DNA of 64,000 bases from Paenibacillus sp. LS1 (GCF_026013365.1 NZ_JAPDOE010000002.1:930001-994000); one strand, 5' to 3'. Numbered from the stretch's first letter, positions 36,453 through 46,377 are shown. Made by a program: numbers and translations. Notes: generated by a model not told the origin, from the letters alone.

Positions 36453-37286
36453 TTATTGAACTGCAACAGATATCCGAATTACAAAATCATCTGAATTACG
36501 TTCTGTAAGGTAGTTAAGAATCTCCTCTTCGTATACATCACCACAAATCGTTAAATGATTGGCTTCGATATATTTTTTTATTTGTGGATATGTATCTGTA
36601 GCCATCGTATCGTAAAACCCTTTATGTGTCATAATTACGTATCTTCCCTTTGGTTTAATTACCATACCAATTTGGTTAGGATAGGTAAGTTTATTGGCCA
36701 CATAGTTCGGATAATAATCACCTACTTCAAAATTCTCTTTTTTTGTAATACTCCATAATGGAAACTCATGAGCAATTAGGTTATCTTCACAAAATGTACG
36801 AAGTCTACTTAATGATTTTGCGTACTCATGATCATCTTGTTTGCTAACTTGTGCAGCCACGAAATATTCAGCCTCGCATTCCATAATGATAGGTGTATTT
36901 TTCTCATATTCTTTGTTATCTCCAAAGTACTCCAAGGCATATTCAAGAAAATGATCAACACGCTTCAATTTAAGCATTTCTAATTGTAATTCATTCTTTT
37001 TTTGCTGAATCAGTTTTGTAAACATTGTTTTGTTCTGATTCGCAAAAAAATCTGAAATTTCTTGGAGTGAGCTTCCAGCCTTCTTAAGGATGTTAATCAT
37101 ATCAAGCGAATAACACTGTTTCAGTGAATAATATCGATAGCCTTTCTCATTTACAAATTCAGGCTTCAGTAAACCAATCTCATCGTAATGCAAAAGTGTG
37201 TGTTTAGTTACACCACACGTTTTTGCAATCTCTCCAATAGTTAGAAGCTTGTTCTGAACTTTGTTATTCTCCATCTGACGGTTCAT
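36453..37286 (-). CDS. MerR-family drug-sensing regulator (BmrR-like)
   Basis: A 277-residue regulator. The N-terminal MerR HTH (LTIGEIAKTCGVTKHTLLHY, about 14-80) is followed by a coiled-coil linker and a C-terminal GyrI-like effector domain (about 125-277) that binds drugs in BmrR and TipA. It is divergent from a DHA2 multidrug exporter whose promoter has a 19-base spacer with an internal dyad, the classical MerR arrangement. The start may be the ATG at 37286 or M5 (37274). It should sense a compound and switch on the exporter. Confidence 0.88.
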   Translation of the reverse strand: MNRQMENNKVQNKLLTIGEIAKTCGVTKHTLLHYDEIGLLKPEFVNEKGYRYYSLKQCYSLDMINILKKAGSSLQEISDFFANQNKTMFTKLIQQKKNELQLEMLKLKRVDHFLEYALEYFGDNKEYEKNTPIIMECEAEYFVAAQVSKQDDHEYAKSLSRLRTFCEDNLIAHEFPLWSITKKENFEVGDYYPNYVANKLTYPNQIGMVIKPKGRYVIMTHKGFYDTMATDTYPQIKKYIEANHLTICGDVYEEEILNYLTERNSDDFVIRISVAVQ

Positions 37287-37333
37287 CTCCAGTATATTTT
37301 ACTTTCTACCAACGGGAAATTCTGAATAAGGAC

Positions 37334-37364
37334 TTGACTCTAGGGTTACCCTGTACTTTACATT
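37334..37364 (+). promoter_or_regulatory. MerR-type promoter of DHA2 exporter
   Basis: TTGACT (37334-37339), a 19-base spacer and TACATT (37359-37364). The spacer contains the near-perfect dyad AGGGTTACCCT. The over-long spacer is the hallmark of MerR-activated promoters. Confidence 0.8.
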
Positions 37365-37398
37365 TGTCTTATACAACATAACTGGAGGTAACTACATC

Positions 37399-38895
37399 AT
37401 GTCAAATCTTAAACGCTGGATAATATTAGGGATTGTATCCAGCGCGCTCTTACTTATCGTCATGGACATGACAATTCTTTATACTGCCCTACCCAATCTG
37501 ACTCATGATCTTGCTGCTTCAGCTTCAGAAAAATTGTGGATCGTAAATGGCTATTCACTTGTTATGGCTGGGTTGCTTCCTGCGATGGGAACACTCGGTG
37601 ATCGATTAGGATATAAAAAAATATTTATTTGGGGTTTAGTTGTATTCGGGATAGCTTCTCTCATCGCTGCATTTTCACCAACCCCAGCTATATTGGTGAT
37701 TTCAAGAGTTTTACTTGCTGTCGGAGCATCCATGATGATGCCTGCAACATTATCTATCATTAGAATAACCTTTTCTGACCCAAAAGAACTTGCACTGGCT
37801 CTTGGTGTATGGGCTTCTGTGTCAGCTGGTGGTGCTGGACTTGGACCTATTGTAGGTGGATTACTTCTCGAGCGCTTTGAGTGGGGCTCCGTATTCCTTA
37901 TCAATATACCAATTGTTATTCTTGCTCTCATTCTTACCTTTTTGTATATTCCAATGCACAAAGTGAATAAAGACAAGAAGTGGGATTTGATAAGTTCACT
38001 ACAAATCATGGTCTCCTTAGTTCTAATTGTGTTTTCCATTAAGGAAATTACACGAAGAGAAGGGTCAGCGGTCTTGGCAATTATGTGTGCAATCATCGGT
38101 GTCATTGCTCTGATTGTATTTATCCGTCGACAACTGAAACAATCTGAGCCATTGATTGATCTCATGTTATTCAAAAATAAGCGTTTCTCTGCCGCATTTA
38201 TAACTGCCGTTATTGCGAGTTTCTCTCAGTTGGGGTTACAGTATGTGTTAACACAAAGGTTACAGTTAGTTGAAGGAATGACTCCTCTTCAAGCTGGACT
38301 CTTCACCTTATGCATACCTATAGCTTCCCTCATCGTGGGCCCTCTAACTGGATTGATGATGCATCGGATTGATCCTCTACGATTAAAAAGTACTGCACTG
38401 TTAGTAGCAGGAATAGGGCTAGCCACATATATACTACAATTTGATTCCTCAACTATTGGCCAAATTGTAGGACTGACAATTTTAGGCGCGGGGTTAGGTG
38501 CTGCCATGACGACAGCATCTCATTCAACAATGAGTAACGCACCAGCTGAGAAAGCAGGAATGGCAGCCTCCATAGAGGAAGTAGCCTTTGAGCTAGGTGG
38601 CGCTTCTGGTATTGCAATCATCGGAAGTTTATCAGGCTTAGTGTACACCTTATCCTTGAAAATCCCAGAAAATATGCAAGTGCCCGCTTCAGTTAGAGAC
38701 AGTATCGATGAAGCTAAATTGTTCGCCGAATCGTTACCACAAGGAGCAGCAGAGTCCTTAACGAATGCAGCACGTACTGCTTTTGACAGTTCATTCTTCA
38801 TTGTCGTGTCTGCCATAACCGTAATACTTTTTATTACTTCTATTGCCATGTTCATAACGGGGGCTCGACAAAGAAGATTAGAGAAGCTTTCCTAA
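37399..38895 (+). CDS. DHA2-family (14-TM) multidrug efflux MFS transporter
   Basis: A 498-residue MFS exporter of the QacA/SmvA type with about 14 hydrophobic helices. Motif D1 is in MDMTILYTALPNL, motif A is GTLGDRLGYKK, and antiporter motif C is GLGPIVGGLL. GGAGGTAACTACATC precedes the ATG. It lies downstream of a MerR-type promoter and divergent from a GyrI-domain MerR gene, so it is probably induced by its substrates. Proton-driven export of cationic drugs is the family role. Confidence 0.88.
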   Translation: MSNLKRWIILGIVSSALLLIVMDMTILYTALPNLTHDLAASASEKLWIVNGYSLVMAGLLPAMGTLGDRLGYKKIFIWGLVVFGIASLIAAFSPTPAILVISRVLLAVGASMMMPATLSIIRITFSDPKELALALGVWASVSAGGAGLGPIVGGLLLERFEWGSVFLINIPIVILALILTFLYIPMHKVNKDKKWDLISSLQIMVSLVLIVFSIKEITRREGSAVLAIMCAIIGVIALIVFIRRQLKQSEPLIDLMLFKNKRFSAAFITAVIASFSQLGLQYVLTQRLQLVEGMTPLQAGLFTLCIPIASLIVGPLTGLMMHRIDPLRLKSTALLVAGIGLATYILQFDSSTIGQIVGLTILGAGLGAAMTTASHSTMSNAPAEKAGMAASIEEVAFELGGASGIAIIGSLSGLVYTLSLKIPENMQVPASVRDSIDEAKLFAESLPQGAAESLTNAARTAFDSSFFIVVSAITVILFITSIAMFITGARQRRLEKLS

Positions 38896-38924
38896 CTTTG
38901 CTCCAAGAGAAACCATCTTAAATA

Positions 38925-38965
38925 ATAATCTCTCTTCTTGTTCGTTTATTTTGAAGAGAGATTAT
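38925..38965 (+). terminator. Terminator of DHA2 gene
   Basis: ATAATCTCTCTTC / GAAGAGAGATTAT with a T-rich 3' tail. Confidence 0.75.
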
Positions 38966-39059
38966 ATTTTCTTTCACTCATTATAAGATTGTTGGATTAT
39001 TATTTAATATTAAGACCCCAAGTGTCTGATTAATTTTATATCGCTCTTTCTAAATTCAT

Positions 39060-39635
39060 TTAAGCTTGTATAGCTTTCCAGCTCATTTGAACTAATTCAT
39101 CCAATTCTTCCTGGTGTAGCTCGATTTGACCCTGAAAATGTTCTTTTACATATTGCACTGCTGGTGAAAACATAAAGATATAGAGCAACCTTATATCGAC
39201 CTGTTTAAAAACATTTTGAGTCTTCCCTCTTTTAAAGAGTCCAACAAGCGGCTCATATAATTCGTTTTCTTCAGTAGGAGATAAGTTATAAACGATCGGT
39301 GAGTTCGAAAATTGCTCAATACATAAAAAATAATCCTTATTATTTACGATAAAATATATAAATTTGTTAAGTGTGTCTTGAAAGGCAGACTTTAGGGGTA
39401 TTGTGTCGTCAAAATTATAAAACACTTCCAAACTCATCTTTTTGTTTAAACTCAGATATAACTTGTTAAGCATATCTTCTTTATTCTCAAAATAGAGGTA
39501 GATCGTTGAAGCAGATACTCCTGCTTTCTTAGCAATTTTAGACATCGAAATTTCTGATAAGCCCTTCTCATTAATTAACTGAATCGTTGCGTTTAAGATA
39601 CATCCTCTTTTACCTTCAAACAATTTCTCACTCAC
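39060..39635 (-). CDS. TetR-family regulator
   Basis: A 191-residue TetR protein. The N-terminal HTH (ISMSKIAKKAGVSASTIYLY, about 27-47) is followed by an all-helical ligand domain. It starts at GTG (39635). It faces away from its neighbours, converges on the DHA2 exporter gene, and may control it or an unlinked gene; no operator was assigned. About 230 bases without features separate it from the AI-2E gene. Confidence 0.85.
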   Translation of the reverse strand: MSEKLFEGKRGCILNATIQLINEKGLSEISMSKIAKKAGVSASTIYLYFENKEDMLNKLYLSLNKKMSLEVFYNFDDTIPLKSAFQDTLNKFIYFIVNNKDYFLCIEQFSNSPIVYNLSPTEENELYEPLVGLFKRGKTQNVFKQVDIRLLYIFMFSPAVQYVKEHFQGQIELHQEELDELVQMSWKAIQA

Positions 39636-39870
39636 TTATTTTGCACCTCTGTTGTCATAGGATTTGTTTCAGACGTTTTCGTTGCAATGTATTTCTTGTT
39701 GTTCGTCCAGATTTTTATTTCTTCCTATTAAAGGAACTCAAACATTTCTCTCTATTTTATTTTTCTTTAGGTGCACTGACGTTCCGCAAACGCCAGTGCC
39801 GGTAATTTGAAATAGCCTATATCAGGCACCCCTTTATACTGATTAAATAGAATGAAACTTATATTGTAAG

Positions 39871-41010
39871 TTATTCTTTGGTGCTGTACAGGCCGGAACT
39901 GTCTTTAATCCAGTTAAACAAATGTGTCGAACAAACCTTGAGTACCGCATATCCTGGCACTGCAAGTAACACACCTACAACCCCAAATAGATTCCCTGAA
40001 GTCAGGATAACAAAAATGATGGTAATTGGATGGATTCTTAGCGTTTTGCCCATAATCTGCGGCGAAATAAACTTCCCTTCAATGAGTTGCACGATCGTCC
40101 ATACGACAACCATCTTCAGCAACATCGTCGGAGATGTAACAAAAGCCACTATCAACGCAGGTGTTATGGCAATGGCCGGTCCTAGATAAGGCACTACGTT
40201 TGTAAACGAAGCAATAATGGCCAAGATGAGAGCATATTCCAGTCCGATCACCATGTAGCCAATGTACAGCAACGCGCCGATAGCGAAGCTTACGATAATT
40301 TGTCCACGGATGAACGAGCTAATTTGATGGTTAATATCCTCCAACACATTCATGGCACCGGAACGACTCTTAACAGGTAGAAAAGACAACATGTTCCCTG
40401 GTAGCTTCTGTCCATCCTTTAATAGATAAAACAACACGAAAGGAACTGTAATCATAGACAACACAGTCTCCGTGAATGCTCCCAGAAATCCCGTAATTCC
40501 CTTCCAACTATGGTTTAGGAGCTCAGTAGTCTTCTGATTCAAGGTATTCCATAAATCTTCTGAATTCCAATTAACGATACTCTGAAGATGGCTGAATACT
40601 TGAGTTTCAGCCATCTGCTCGAATTGTACACGTATATTATTACTGTACACAGGAAAGTTGTTCATTAGCCCTCTAATCTGGGCTCCAATTATCGGAATGA
40701 CTGTCAAGATGATAACAGTTAACACGCCTGAAATAGCCAGATACAAAATCAGGATGCTCCATCCTCGCCCCATTCTCCATCGTTCCATTCGATCTACGAC
40801 CGGATTCAGTAAGTAATAGAGTACGCCAGATAAAATCATCGGTAATACAATTGTTTTGACTAGTACCACAAATGGATGTAGTACAAAAGAAACTTTACTC
40901 AAAACCATAACATTTAATCCGATTAACAATATGATGAGCAAACATATGACGAACTTGTTGTTCAAAATAAATACCTTGAACCTTTCAGGCCACACACGCT
41001 GTTGATCCAT
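39871..41010 (-). CDS. AI-2E family transporter (PerM/YtvI type)
   Basis: A 379-residue membrane protein of the AI-2E/UPF0118 family with about seven to eight hydrophobic helices. Family blocks are FTNVVPYLGPAI, PQIMGKTLRIHP and LFGVVGVLLAVPGYAVLKV. Members include autoinducer-2 exporters and Na+/H+ antiporters. The ATG at 41010 is chosen because GAGAGG lies upstream and the frame above it overlaps the dedA-like gene out of frame. It forms a two-gene unit with the DedA protein. Confidence 0.85.
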   Translation of the reverse strand: MDQQRVWPERFKVFILNNKFVICLLIILLIGLNVMVLSKVSFVLHPFVVLVKTIVLPMILSGVLYYLLNPVVDRMERWRMGRGWSILILYLAISGVLTVIILTVIPIIGAQIRGLMNNFPVYSNNIRVQFEQMAETQVFSHLQSIVNWNSEDLWNTLNQKTTELLNHSWKGITGFLGAFTETVLSMITVPFVLFYLLKDGQKLPGNMLSFLPVKSRSGAMNVLEDINHQISSFIRGQIIVSFAIGALLYIGYMVIGLEYALILAIIASFTNVVPYLGPAIAITPALIVAFVTSPTMLLKMVVVWTIVQLIEGKFISPQIMGKTLRIHPITIIFVILTSGNLFGVVGVLLAVPGYAVLKVCSTHLFNWIKDSSGLYSTKE

Positions 41011-41065
41011 AGAATCAGTCAACCTCTCTAATGGTTCCTTGGATAGAATACTGTTTCTCTTCTCG

Positions 41066-41554
41066 CTAAATATGGGAGCCAATAAAGTAACCGATTGTGA
41101 TAAACAATACACTCCAAATCAAAGCAACAACACTACATAACAAGACGTATTTTTTGAAGGGAATCTTTGTTATGCCTGCTACGTATCCGGACACATGTCT
41201 GACCCCCGGAATAAAGTAAGAAAACACGATAGCCCAGTCTCCATACTTAACAAACCATCTTTGTACTTTTTCAAATCGTTTTGGTGTCATTCCAACCCAT
41301 TTACCATATCTCTCAACAATGTGGAATCCTACTTTACTGCCTATTAAATAACTAATTATCATACCTAAAACTGAACCAACAAAACTAAAGAGTATCGCGA
41401 GCATAAAATTCATTATTTTTACTGAAACTAAATAACCGACAAAGGTCATTAATGCTTCATCTGGGACCGGAAGTCCCAAAATACCACCAGCTAATAGTAC
41501 AGTAATCGCTACGTAACCATACTGGCTAAGAAAATCAGTTATATAATCAACCAT
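41066..41554 (-). CDS. DedA-family membrane protein
   Basis: A 162-residue DedA/SNARE-associated-fold protein with about four to five helices. The conserved blocks GLPVPDEALMTFVGYL (in place of the usual E-x-P acid), IGSKVGFHIVERYGKW and FIPGVRHVSGYVAGI with its Arg are present. The family is linked to lipid (undecaprenyl phosphate) flipping. It is shorter than the typical 190-210 residues. It is first in a pair with the AI-2E-like gene. Confidence 0.85.
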   Translation of the reverse strand: MVDYITDFLSQYGYVAITVLLAGGILGLPVPDEALMTFVGYLVSVKIMNFMLAILFSFVGSVLGMIISYLIGSKVGFHIVERYGKWVGMTPKRFEKVQRWFVKYGDWAIVFSYFIPGVRHVSGYVAGITKIPFKKYVLLCSVVALIWSVLFITIGYFIGSHI

Positions 41555-41680
41555 ACAAACCCCACTTAACTATTTCTTTAATGATATAAGGAAAAGGAAA
41601 TGCGATTGATGCCCATTCTTTAAAATGTACTATCGCAATTCAAGTTGATAAGACACGATGATAAAAAGCAACCAACAAAA

Positions 41681-41720
41681 AACGAGTACCAGAATTGAGC
41701 TATCTAGTCTAGTACTCGTT
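41681..41720 (-). terminator. Terminator of deiminase/MFS/M20 operon
   Basis: AACGAGTAC / GTACTCGTT stem; on the minus strand it is followed by TTTTTTG. Confidence 0.7.
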
Positions 41721-41771
41721 CGATACTTTTAACATTAAATTGAAGTCTCTAAAACCCCAATACAGTCTATA

Positions 41772-41858
41772 TTATTCTTTAGAAATATGATTAACCCATA
41801 AAGCAATTCCCACAATTCCACTAATAATTACAAAAGAAAAAAGAATAATAATTAACAT
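41772..41858 (-). CDS. 28-residue hydrophobic peptide at operon end
   Basis: ATG at 41858 follows AAAGGGCA. The peptide starts MLIIILFSFVIISGIVGIAL and ends WVNHISKE: one membrane helix and a charged tail. Its start is 16 bases after the M20 hydrolase stop and a terminator follows, so it would be the last gene of that operon. It may be a small membrane partner of the MFS transporter or a toxin-like peptide. No homology recognised. Confidence 0.5.
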   Translation of the reverse strand: MLIIILFSFVIISGIVGIALWVNHISKE

Positions 41859-41873
41859 ATATGTGCCCTTTCC

Positions 41874-43142
41874 TTAGTCTTTGATAAGGTACCGTGCAGC
41901 TGATAGAGCATGTGTACGAACGATGTGCAGTAACTCTTCAATGGTTACAGACTCGTTTGCTGCACTACATTCATTCCCGTCGGGCCCATACCAGAAGGCT
42001 GGTGTTCCACGATAACGCCAGTAACTACAATCAGAAATCGCAACATCGGGAACCATCTCTGGCCTTATCCATCCTAAATTCTCTACCGTCTCCTGCAAGA
42101 TATGGGCCATCTCACTGTCTGGATCAGAAATATCTGCTGGACTATCGCCATCCAATTGGATTTCTGCTTCCGGATAGCGAGCTATAATGTCTTGGGCGTG
42201 CGAGTAAACCAACTGAGAATCAGCTCCGACAGGAAGAACGACCGTTACTGAAAACTTGCAATCAGGTGAAATGACACTTGGGGAACTTCCACCTTGAATT
42301 GTACCCACATTAACCGTGATTAACGGCAATATATCAGCTGCTCCCTCGCCACGTAACTCGTCATAACGCTTGTACCGTTTCGGATCTGCAAGTATATCCG
42401 TGATGGACGATGACACGTTGACCTCGATCTTTTCCAACTCATCAAGGTCATGAATGATATCCGTTGCAATCCGGATAGCGCTTTTACTTTCGTTTGAATA
42501 CCCCGAGATGGCACCACGTGTCGCTACCTGTACAGTGAATTGCATATATCCTTTCGATGCAAATGAAATTGCATCTGTTCCGGATGGTTCGGCGGAAAGC
42601 ACGACGTCAGCCTCCATTTCGCTCTCGATCTGCTCGAACATATATCCCGTGCCACGTCCATAACCAGTCTCTTCATCAGAGACAACAGTGATCGATAGCT
42701 TACCCTTCAGCTGGTCGCGTAACTGGGACAGATAGGAGTATGCAAAGAGCATGGCTGTCACACCCGCCTTCATATCGGATGTCCCCCGCCCCCATACCCG
42801 TCCATCTGCAATCTTTCCACTCCATGGATCGTCAGTCCATCCTGGCTCATCGCCAGCCGGCAATACATCGATATGCCCATTGAACATCAGATGCCGCCCC
42901 TCACTAGGTAACTGAATCGAAGAAATAATGTTAGGCATGGTTTCTTCTGCGTTAACTTCCTTGTACGTAAGCCCTTCAGAATCAAGAAAACGTTGAACCA
43001 ATGCCATCGCCTGTCGTGTATCTCCCGGTGGGCTTGGAGTCTCGCATTGGACAAGACGCGAGAAGAGATTCACAATTTTCTCTTCATCACGCTCGACCCA
43101 CTTGATGATCTGATTCCGAATTTGCTCCAGTTGATAATCCAT
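41874..43142 (-). CDS. M20-family metallohydrolase (ArgE/DapE/deacetylase type)
   Basis: A 422-residue M20 dizinc hydrolase. The metal ligands are visible: GHIDVLP, GTSDMKAG and SDEETG. It also has the C-terminal GTPAFWYGPDG region with the last His. Members remove acyl groups from amino acids or cleave dipeptides. The ATG at 43142 with AAGGAGAT is chosen over an upstream in-frame ATG at 43190 that overlaps the MFS gene. It is fourth in the operon deiminase-GNAT-MFS-M20. It is a close paralogue (about 80% by eye) of the M20 domain at 46847-48646, so the two arose by recent duplication. Confidence 0.87.
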   Translation of the reverse strand: MDYQLEQIRNQIIKWVERDEEKIVNLFSRLVQCETPSPPGDTRQAMALVQRFLDSEGLTYKEVNAEETMPNIISSIQLPSEGRHLMFNGHIDVLPAGDEPGWTDDPWSGKIADGRVWGRGTSDMKAGVTAMLFAYSYLSQLRDQLKGKLSITVVSDEETGYGRGTGYMFEQIESEMEADVVLSAEPSGTDAISFASKGYMQFTVQVATRGAISGYSNESKSAIRIATDIIHDLDELEKIEVNVSSSITDILADPKRYKRYDELRGEGAADILPLITVNVGTIQGGSSPSVISPDCKFSVTVVLPVGADSQLVYSHAQDIIARYPEAEIQLDGDSPADISDPDSEMAHILQETVENLGWIRPEMVPDVAISDCSYWRYRGTPAFWYGPDGNECSAANESVTIEELLHIVRTHALSAARYLIKD

Positions 43143-43186
43143 ATTTTTATCTCCTTTGTGTGTTAGATAGAAAATGAAGTAAGTGA

Positions 43187-44398
43187 TCACTGATTAACTT
43201 TGTACAAACTTGTTTCTAGCTTTAGACGTACGGTTAAAATCGTGCATGAAATTGTCAGAATCGCAGCGATCAAATAAGCACCCACTAAATCTATTTGGTT
43301 CACGATAAAACCAGAACTTGCACTCCCTAGCAACATACCACCCATCATGAGTGGCATAATAATCCCATTGGTCCTTCCAATGTATTCTGCCTGTACTTCT
43401 TTAATCATCATTGCACTAAAGACCACCTGGAAAAACGCCGTGGTTATTCCCGATAAAGCTCTGGCACTACCAGTCAAGATCGGCCAAATCGACAACACCT
43501 CTACTAAAGTAATAATCCCCCATGAAATTAGGGTAGAGGTGATTATAATTCGTCTATGGCGGTCAATCCATTTCGTGAATATTGCTGCCAATGTTCCACC
43601 AACTAACATTCCAACGCCTTCTGAAGCAGCAAACCACTGGACATTCTCCTTAGGCAAGCCTAGGCGTTCCATGGTTACAAAAACATCTAGGGGCTGGGTT
43701 ATTCCCATTGCAAGGCCAGATATTAAGAACATAGCAGCAATCAATTTCAAGTTGGTATTCCCCATGACATACTTAAGGCCTTCCTTGATATCACTGATTG
43801 CTGATCCTTTAGATGCTTTTTTCACTTCGGAAGAAGACGGCAGGAATAACTGGATAAGTGCAGCGACCATAAAGATAATAAACAACATGATAATTGAGAA
43901 TTTCACACCAAATTGAGAGTACACAAATGTACCTAGAACAGGGCCGAAAATTGTAAATATAGCCAGTAAACTTTGGTTAATACCAATGGCAGTTCCAACA
44001 GATTCAGTTGGGATATGTTTTTTAAATAGAACTGCTGATGAAGGTTGAGAAAACTGGCTGACAATGGCTGAAATAACGGTTGCTGCAAAAACAGCCTGCC
44101 ACATGCCAACCGAAATTAACAGCAGGATTAATAACATCGATAATGCGCTTAATGTATCTCCTAGAATCACTGTTTTTTTAGGTTCCCAGCGGTCTGCAAA
44201 TGTACCACCTATGAGAGAAAAAACAAATATCGGCAAATACTCTAATGCTGTGAGCATAGATACAGCAGTCGGATTATTATTGGTCTGCTCCATAATATAA
44301 AAGAGCAAAGCCATATTTCGAATCCAAATACCCATCTGCTGTAGGAGATCAGCTCCTACAACAATAAGAAACACTTTATTTTTGAGAAGGGAATTCAT
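43187..44398 (-). CDS. MFS transporter (12-TM, exporter-like)
   Basis: A 403-residue major facilitator with 12 hydrophobic helices and motif A GGTFADRWEPKK, of the enterobactin-exporter/macrolide-efflux-like group. AGAGGTG precedes the ATG. It is third in the operon under the MerR-type promoter at 46431-46461, between the GNAT gene and the M20 hydrolase. Export of the compound handled by the neighbouring enzymes, or of its product, is the natural reading. The direction of transport is inferred from the family. Confidence 0.85.
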   Translation of the reverse strand: MNSLLKNKVFLIVVGADLLQQMGIWIRNMALLFYIMEQTNNNPTAVSMLTALEYLPIFVFSLIGGTFADRWEPKKTVILGDTLSALSMLLILLLISVGMWQAVFAATVISAIVSQFSQPSSAVLFKKHIPTESVGTAIGINQSLLAIFTIFGPVLGTFVYSQFGVKFSIIMLFIIFMVAALIQLFLPSSSEVKKASKGSAISDIKEGLKYVMGNTNLKLIAAMFLISGLAMGITQPLDVFVTMERLGLPKENVQWFAASEGVGMLVGGTLAAIFTKWIDRHRRIIITSTLISWGIITLVEVLSIWPILTGSARALSGITTAFFQVVFSAMMIKEVQAEYIGRTNGIIMPLMMGGMLLGSASSGFIVNQIDLVGAYLIAAILTISCTILTVRLKLETSLYKVNQ

Positions 44399-44527
44399 TT
44401 ACTGCACCTCTGACTACTGGATGGTGAATGATAAAAATAATATGATTTCAGAACAAATAATCTATACTGCTTAAATGTCGATTCATCTCTCTACTCTGAA
44501 ATTCCTGTCCGTGTAGATCTTAACTTC

Positions 44528-45121
44528 TTACTTTTCAGCAGATATAACCTTACGATATATCATTGTTCCCAGAACCTCGCCGTCCGAAAAATCGTGTACA
44601 TGTTGCTCAACTTTCTCAAACCCTTTTATATGATAATACGTGTGATTACAAGTGGTATCGGTCCAAAGGTATAGCGTCTTCCCTCCTTCACGGCGACAGA
44701 TTTCTTCCAAATGATTCAATAAAATACTGCCGCTACCTTTCTGAGTGCTAATTAAAAAGCTGATTTTGATATCGCCTGGTTGCACATGCTTCGTGAGGGC
44801 CTTTGCATATTCTGTAAAATACTCTTGGTACTCTCGTGCAATCTTTTGCTCACGCTCAGAGAAGTATTTGACATGCTCGTTATACCAAATATCTGCTTGA
44901 TTCTCGTCGTATGGTTTCGCTACCAGAAGATATGCTGCTGGTTCAGGGTCTTTATAGCCATAAGAGTATTGATAATCCACTTGATCCACTCGAATGCTGT
45001 ATTCTGTAATAAAACGCTTAAATTCTTCTGTTTCACCTTCTAAATGATCACCCCAAAACTCGTAGGCCATTTGAGCCACAACATCGATATCTTTTTGTTC
45101 CACTACAAATATATTTTTCAT
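44528..45121 (-). CDS. GNAT-family N-acetyltransferase
   Basis: A 197-residue acetyltransferase-fold protein. The acetyl-CoA loop is near STQKGSGSILLNHLE (about 127-141), and the C-terminal strand-helix is LYLWTDTTCNHTYYHIKGF. It begins 2 bases after the deiminase stop, with GAAGGAGAATAA as ribosome site inside the deiminase end, so expression is coupled. Because an M20 deacylase is in the same operon, acetylation and deacylation of the same molecule may be part of the pathway. The acceptor is unknown. Confidence 0.8.
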   Translation of the reverse strand: MKNIFVVEQKDIDVVAQMAYEFWGDHLEGETEEFKRFITEYSIRVDQVDYQYSYGYKDPEPAAYLLVAKPYDENQADIWYNEHVKYFSEREQKIAREYQEYFTEYAKALTKHVQPGDIKISFLISTQKGSGSILLNHLEEICRREGGKTLYLWTDTTCNHTYYHIKGFEKVEQHVHDFSDGEVLGTMIYRKVISAEK

Positions 45122-45123
45122 TT

Positions 45124-46377
45124 TTATTCTCCTTCAATTGTTAGTTTGGAGGGGATATTTCGAGTGTGACAATGAATTCCGCCTCCATAGATGTTTAGAG
45201 CGAGCGCGTTAATTTGCACAATACGCTTCCCAGGAAATGCGGTCTGTAGCACCTGAAGCGCTACTTCATCCTTTTCTTTCATTTTCTGGGACAACCCTTC
45301 CTCGTAATACTTTTGCGCTACCACTACATTGTTAGCTATTAAGAAGTTACAATAACTCATCGCTGGCAGTACATTAATGGGAGCCTCTGGGAAAGCTGTG
45401 CCGTCCATCAGTACTCCGCCTACCTCATCCTTGTTTTCGTCGCCCCAAAGCATTTGATACGCGTCATCTTCGGGAAAAAGATCAATGTAGATCGGCTCCG
45501 GTACTGGCATTTTTAGAACTCTATATGGTTTTCCTTCATGATTTTTAGCTGAGTGTATCGTCTCATAGGCTTGATCTAGCCGCTCTTTGTTGAGAGCATG
45601 TAATTTACTCAAACTCGCCTCTTCATCGGTCACGTGTGCAATCAGAATGGTATTCTCATCTGTGAACCGGCAAATCTCATCAATGTGTCCATTCGCAGTC
45701 GCAGAGCGGTAGGAACCAAACGATCCATTATCTGAGGGGATTGGGCCCATAAAAGAATACTCATCGTCATACGAACCTTGTGGCAACCAAATGATTTGGT
45801 CAAGGTTGAATATCTTCTTAAGTTCTGATTCAACTTCATGGAACGTTTTATCCGGATTACGTTTGTCGATTTCGGTTTCACGCACAGCCATCATTGTGCC
45901 CTTTCCATTAAATTCCCGATCGCCACCCTCGCTTATCAGAGTGGAATAGGTCGTATTATCGATACGGGCTTGCTTTCCGTGAAACTGTCCAAATTCCCGC
46001 AAGAGCTGAGAAAGTTCATCCTCTTCTGCATAGTAGCCATACATATCAAAACGGAAATCCACTCTTTTTCTCCCGCCTTGGTTACCTACCATAACCTCAG
46101 CTCCAAAATCGCGTGGATAGAAAATAATACTAGGGAACAATGAAAATTGGATGGAGGCAACGTCAATGTTATGCTCAGATAATTCACCTATTGCCCGTCT
46201 TTTTACGTCCTCATCATAACAACAGATCATGATCTTAACTTCGCCTTCAAGTGCTTGCACCACTTCAACACTGCAACGGTCTAGATTCAGTTCTGGAGTC
46301 GCAAAGGGAACTATGGGCCAAATGAGAAGAACGGATTCTTGACTCTCAAATTCCCCTACGGCTCTAAAGATCTCCAT
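45124..46377 (-). CDS. Agmatine-deiminase-like (peptidylarginine-deiminase family) enzyme, cytoplasmic
   Basis: A 417-residue guanidino-modifying enzyme of the pentein fold. Conserved sites are YPRDFGAE, SEGGDREF, NGHIDEICRF and the catalytic Cys near the C-terminus in GGGIHCHTRNIP. Such enzymes hydrolyse agmatine or a related guanidine to the carbamoyl product and ammonia. There is no signal peptide. AAGGAGAG precedes the ATG. It is first in the operon with GNAT, MFS, M20 hydrolase and a small peptide, behind a MerR-type promoter. It is not close to classical AguA, so the substrate may be a different guanidino compound. Confidence 0.83.
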   Translation of the reverse strand: MEIFRAVGEFESQESVLLIWPIVPFATPELNLDRCSVEVVQALEGEVKIMICCYDEDVKRRAIGELSEHNIDVASIQFSLFPSIIFYPRDFGAEVMVGNQGGRKRVDFRFDMYGYYAEEDELSQLLREFGQFHGKQARIDNTTYSTLISEGGDREFNGKGTMMAVRETEIDKRNPDKTFHEVESELKKIFNLDQIIWLPQGSYDDEYSFMGPIPSDNGSFGSYRSATANGHIDEICRFTDENTILIAHVTDEEASLSKLHALNKERLDQAYETIHSAKNHEGKPYRVLKMPVPEPIYIDLFPEDDAYQMLWGDENKDEVGGVLMDGTAFPEAPINVLPAMSYCNFLIANNVVVAQKYYEEGLSQKMKEKDEVALQVLQTAFPGKRIVQINALALNIYGGGIHCHTRNIPSKLTIEGE

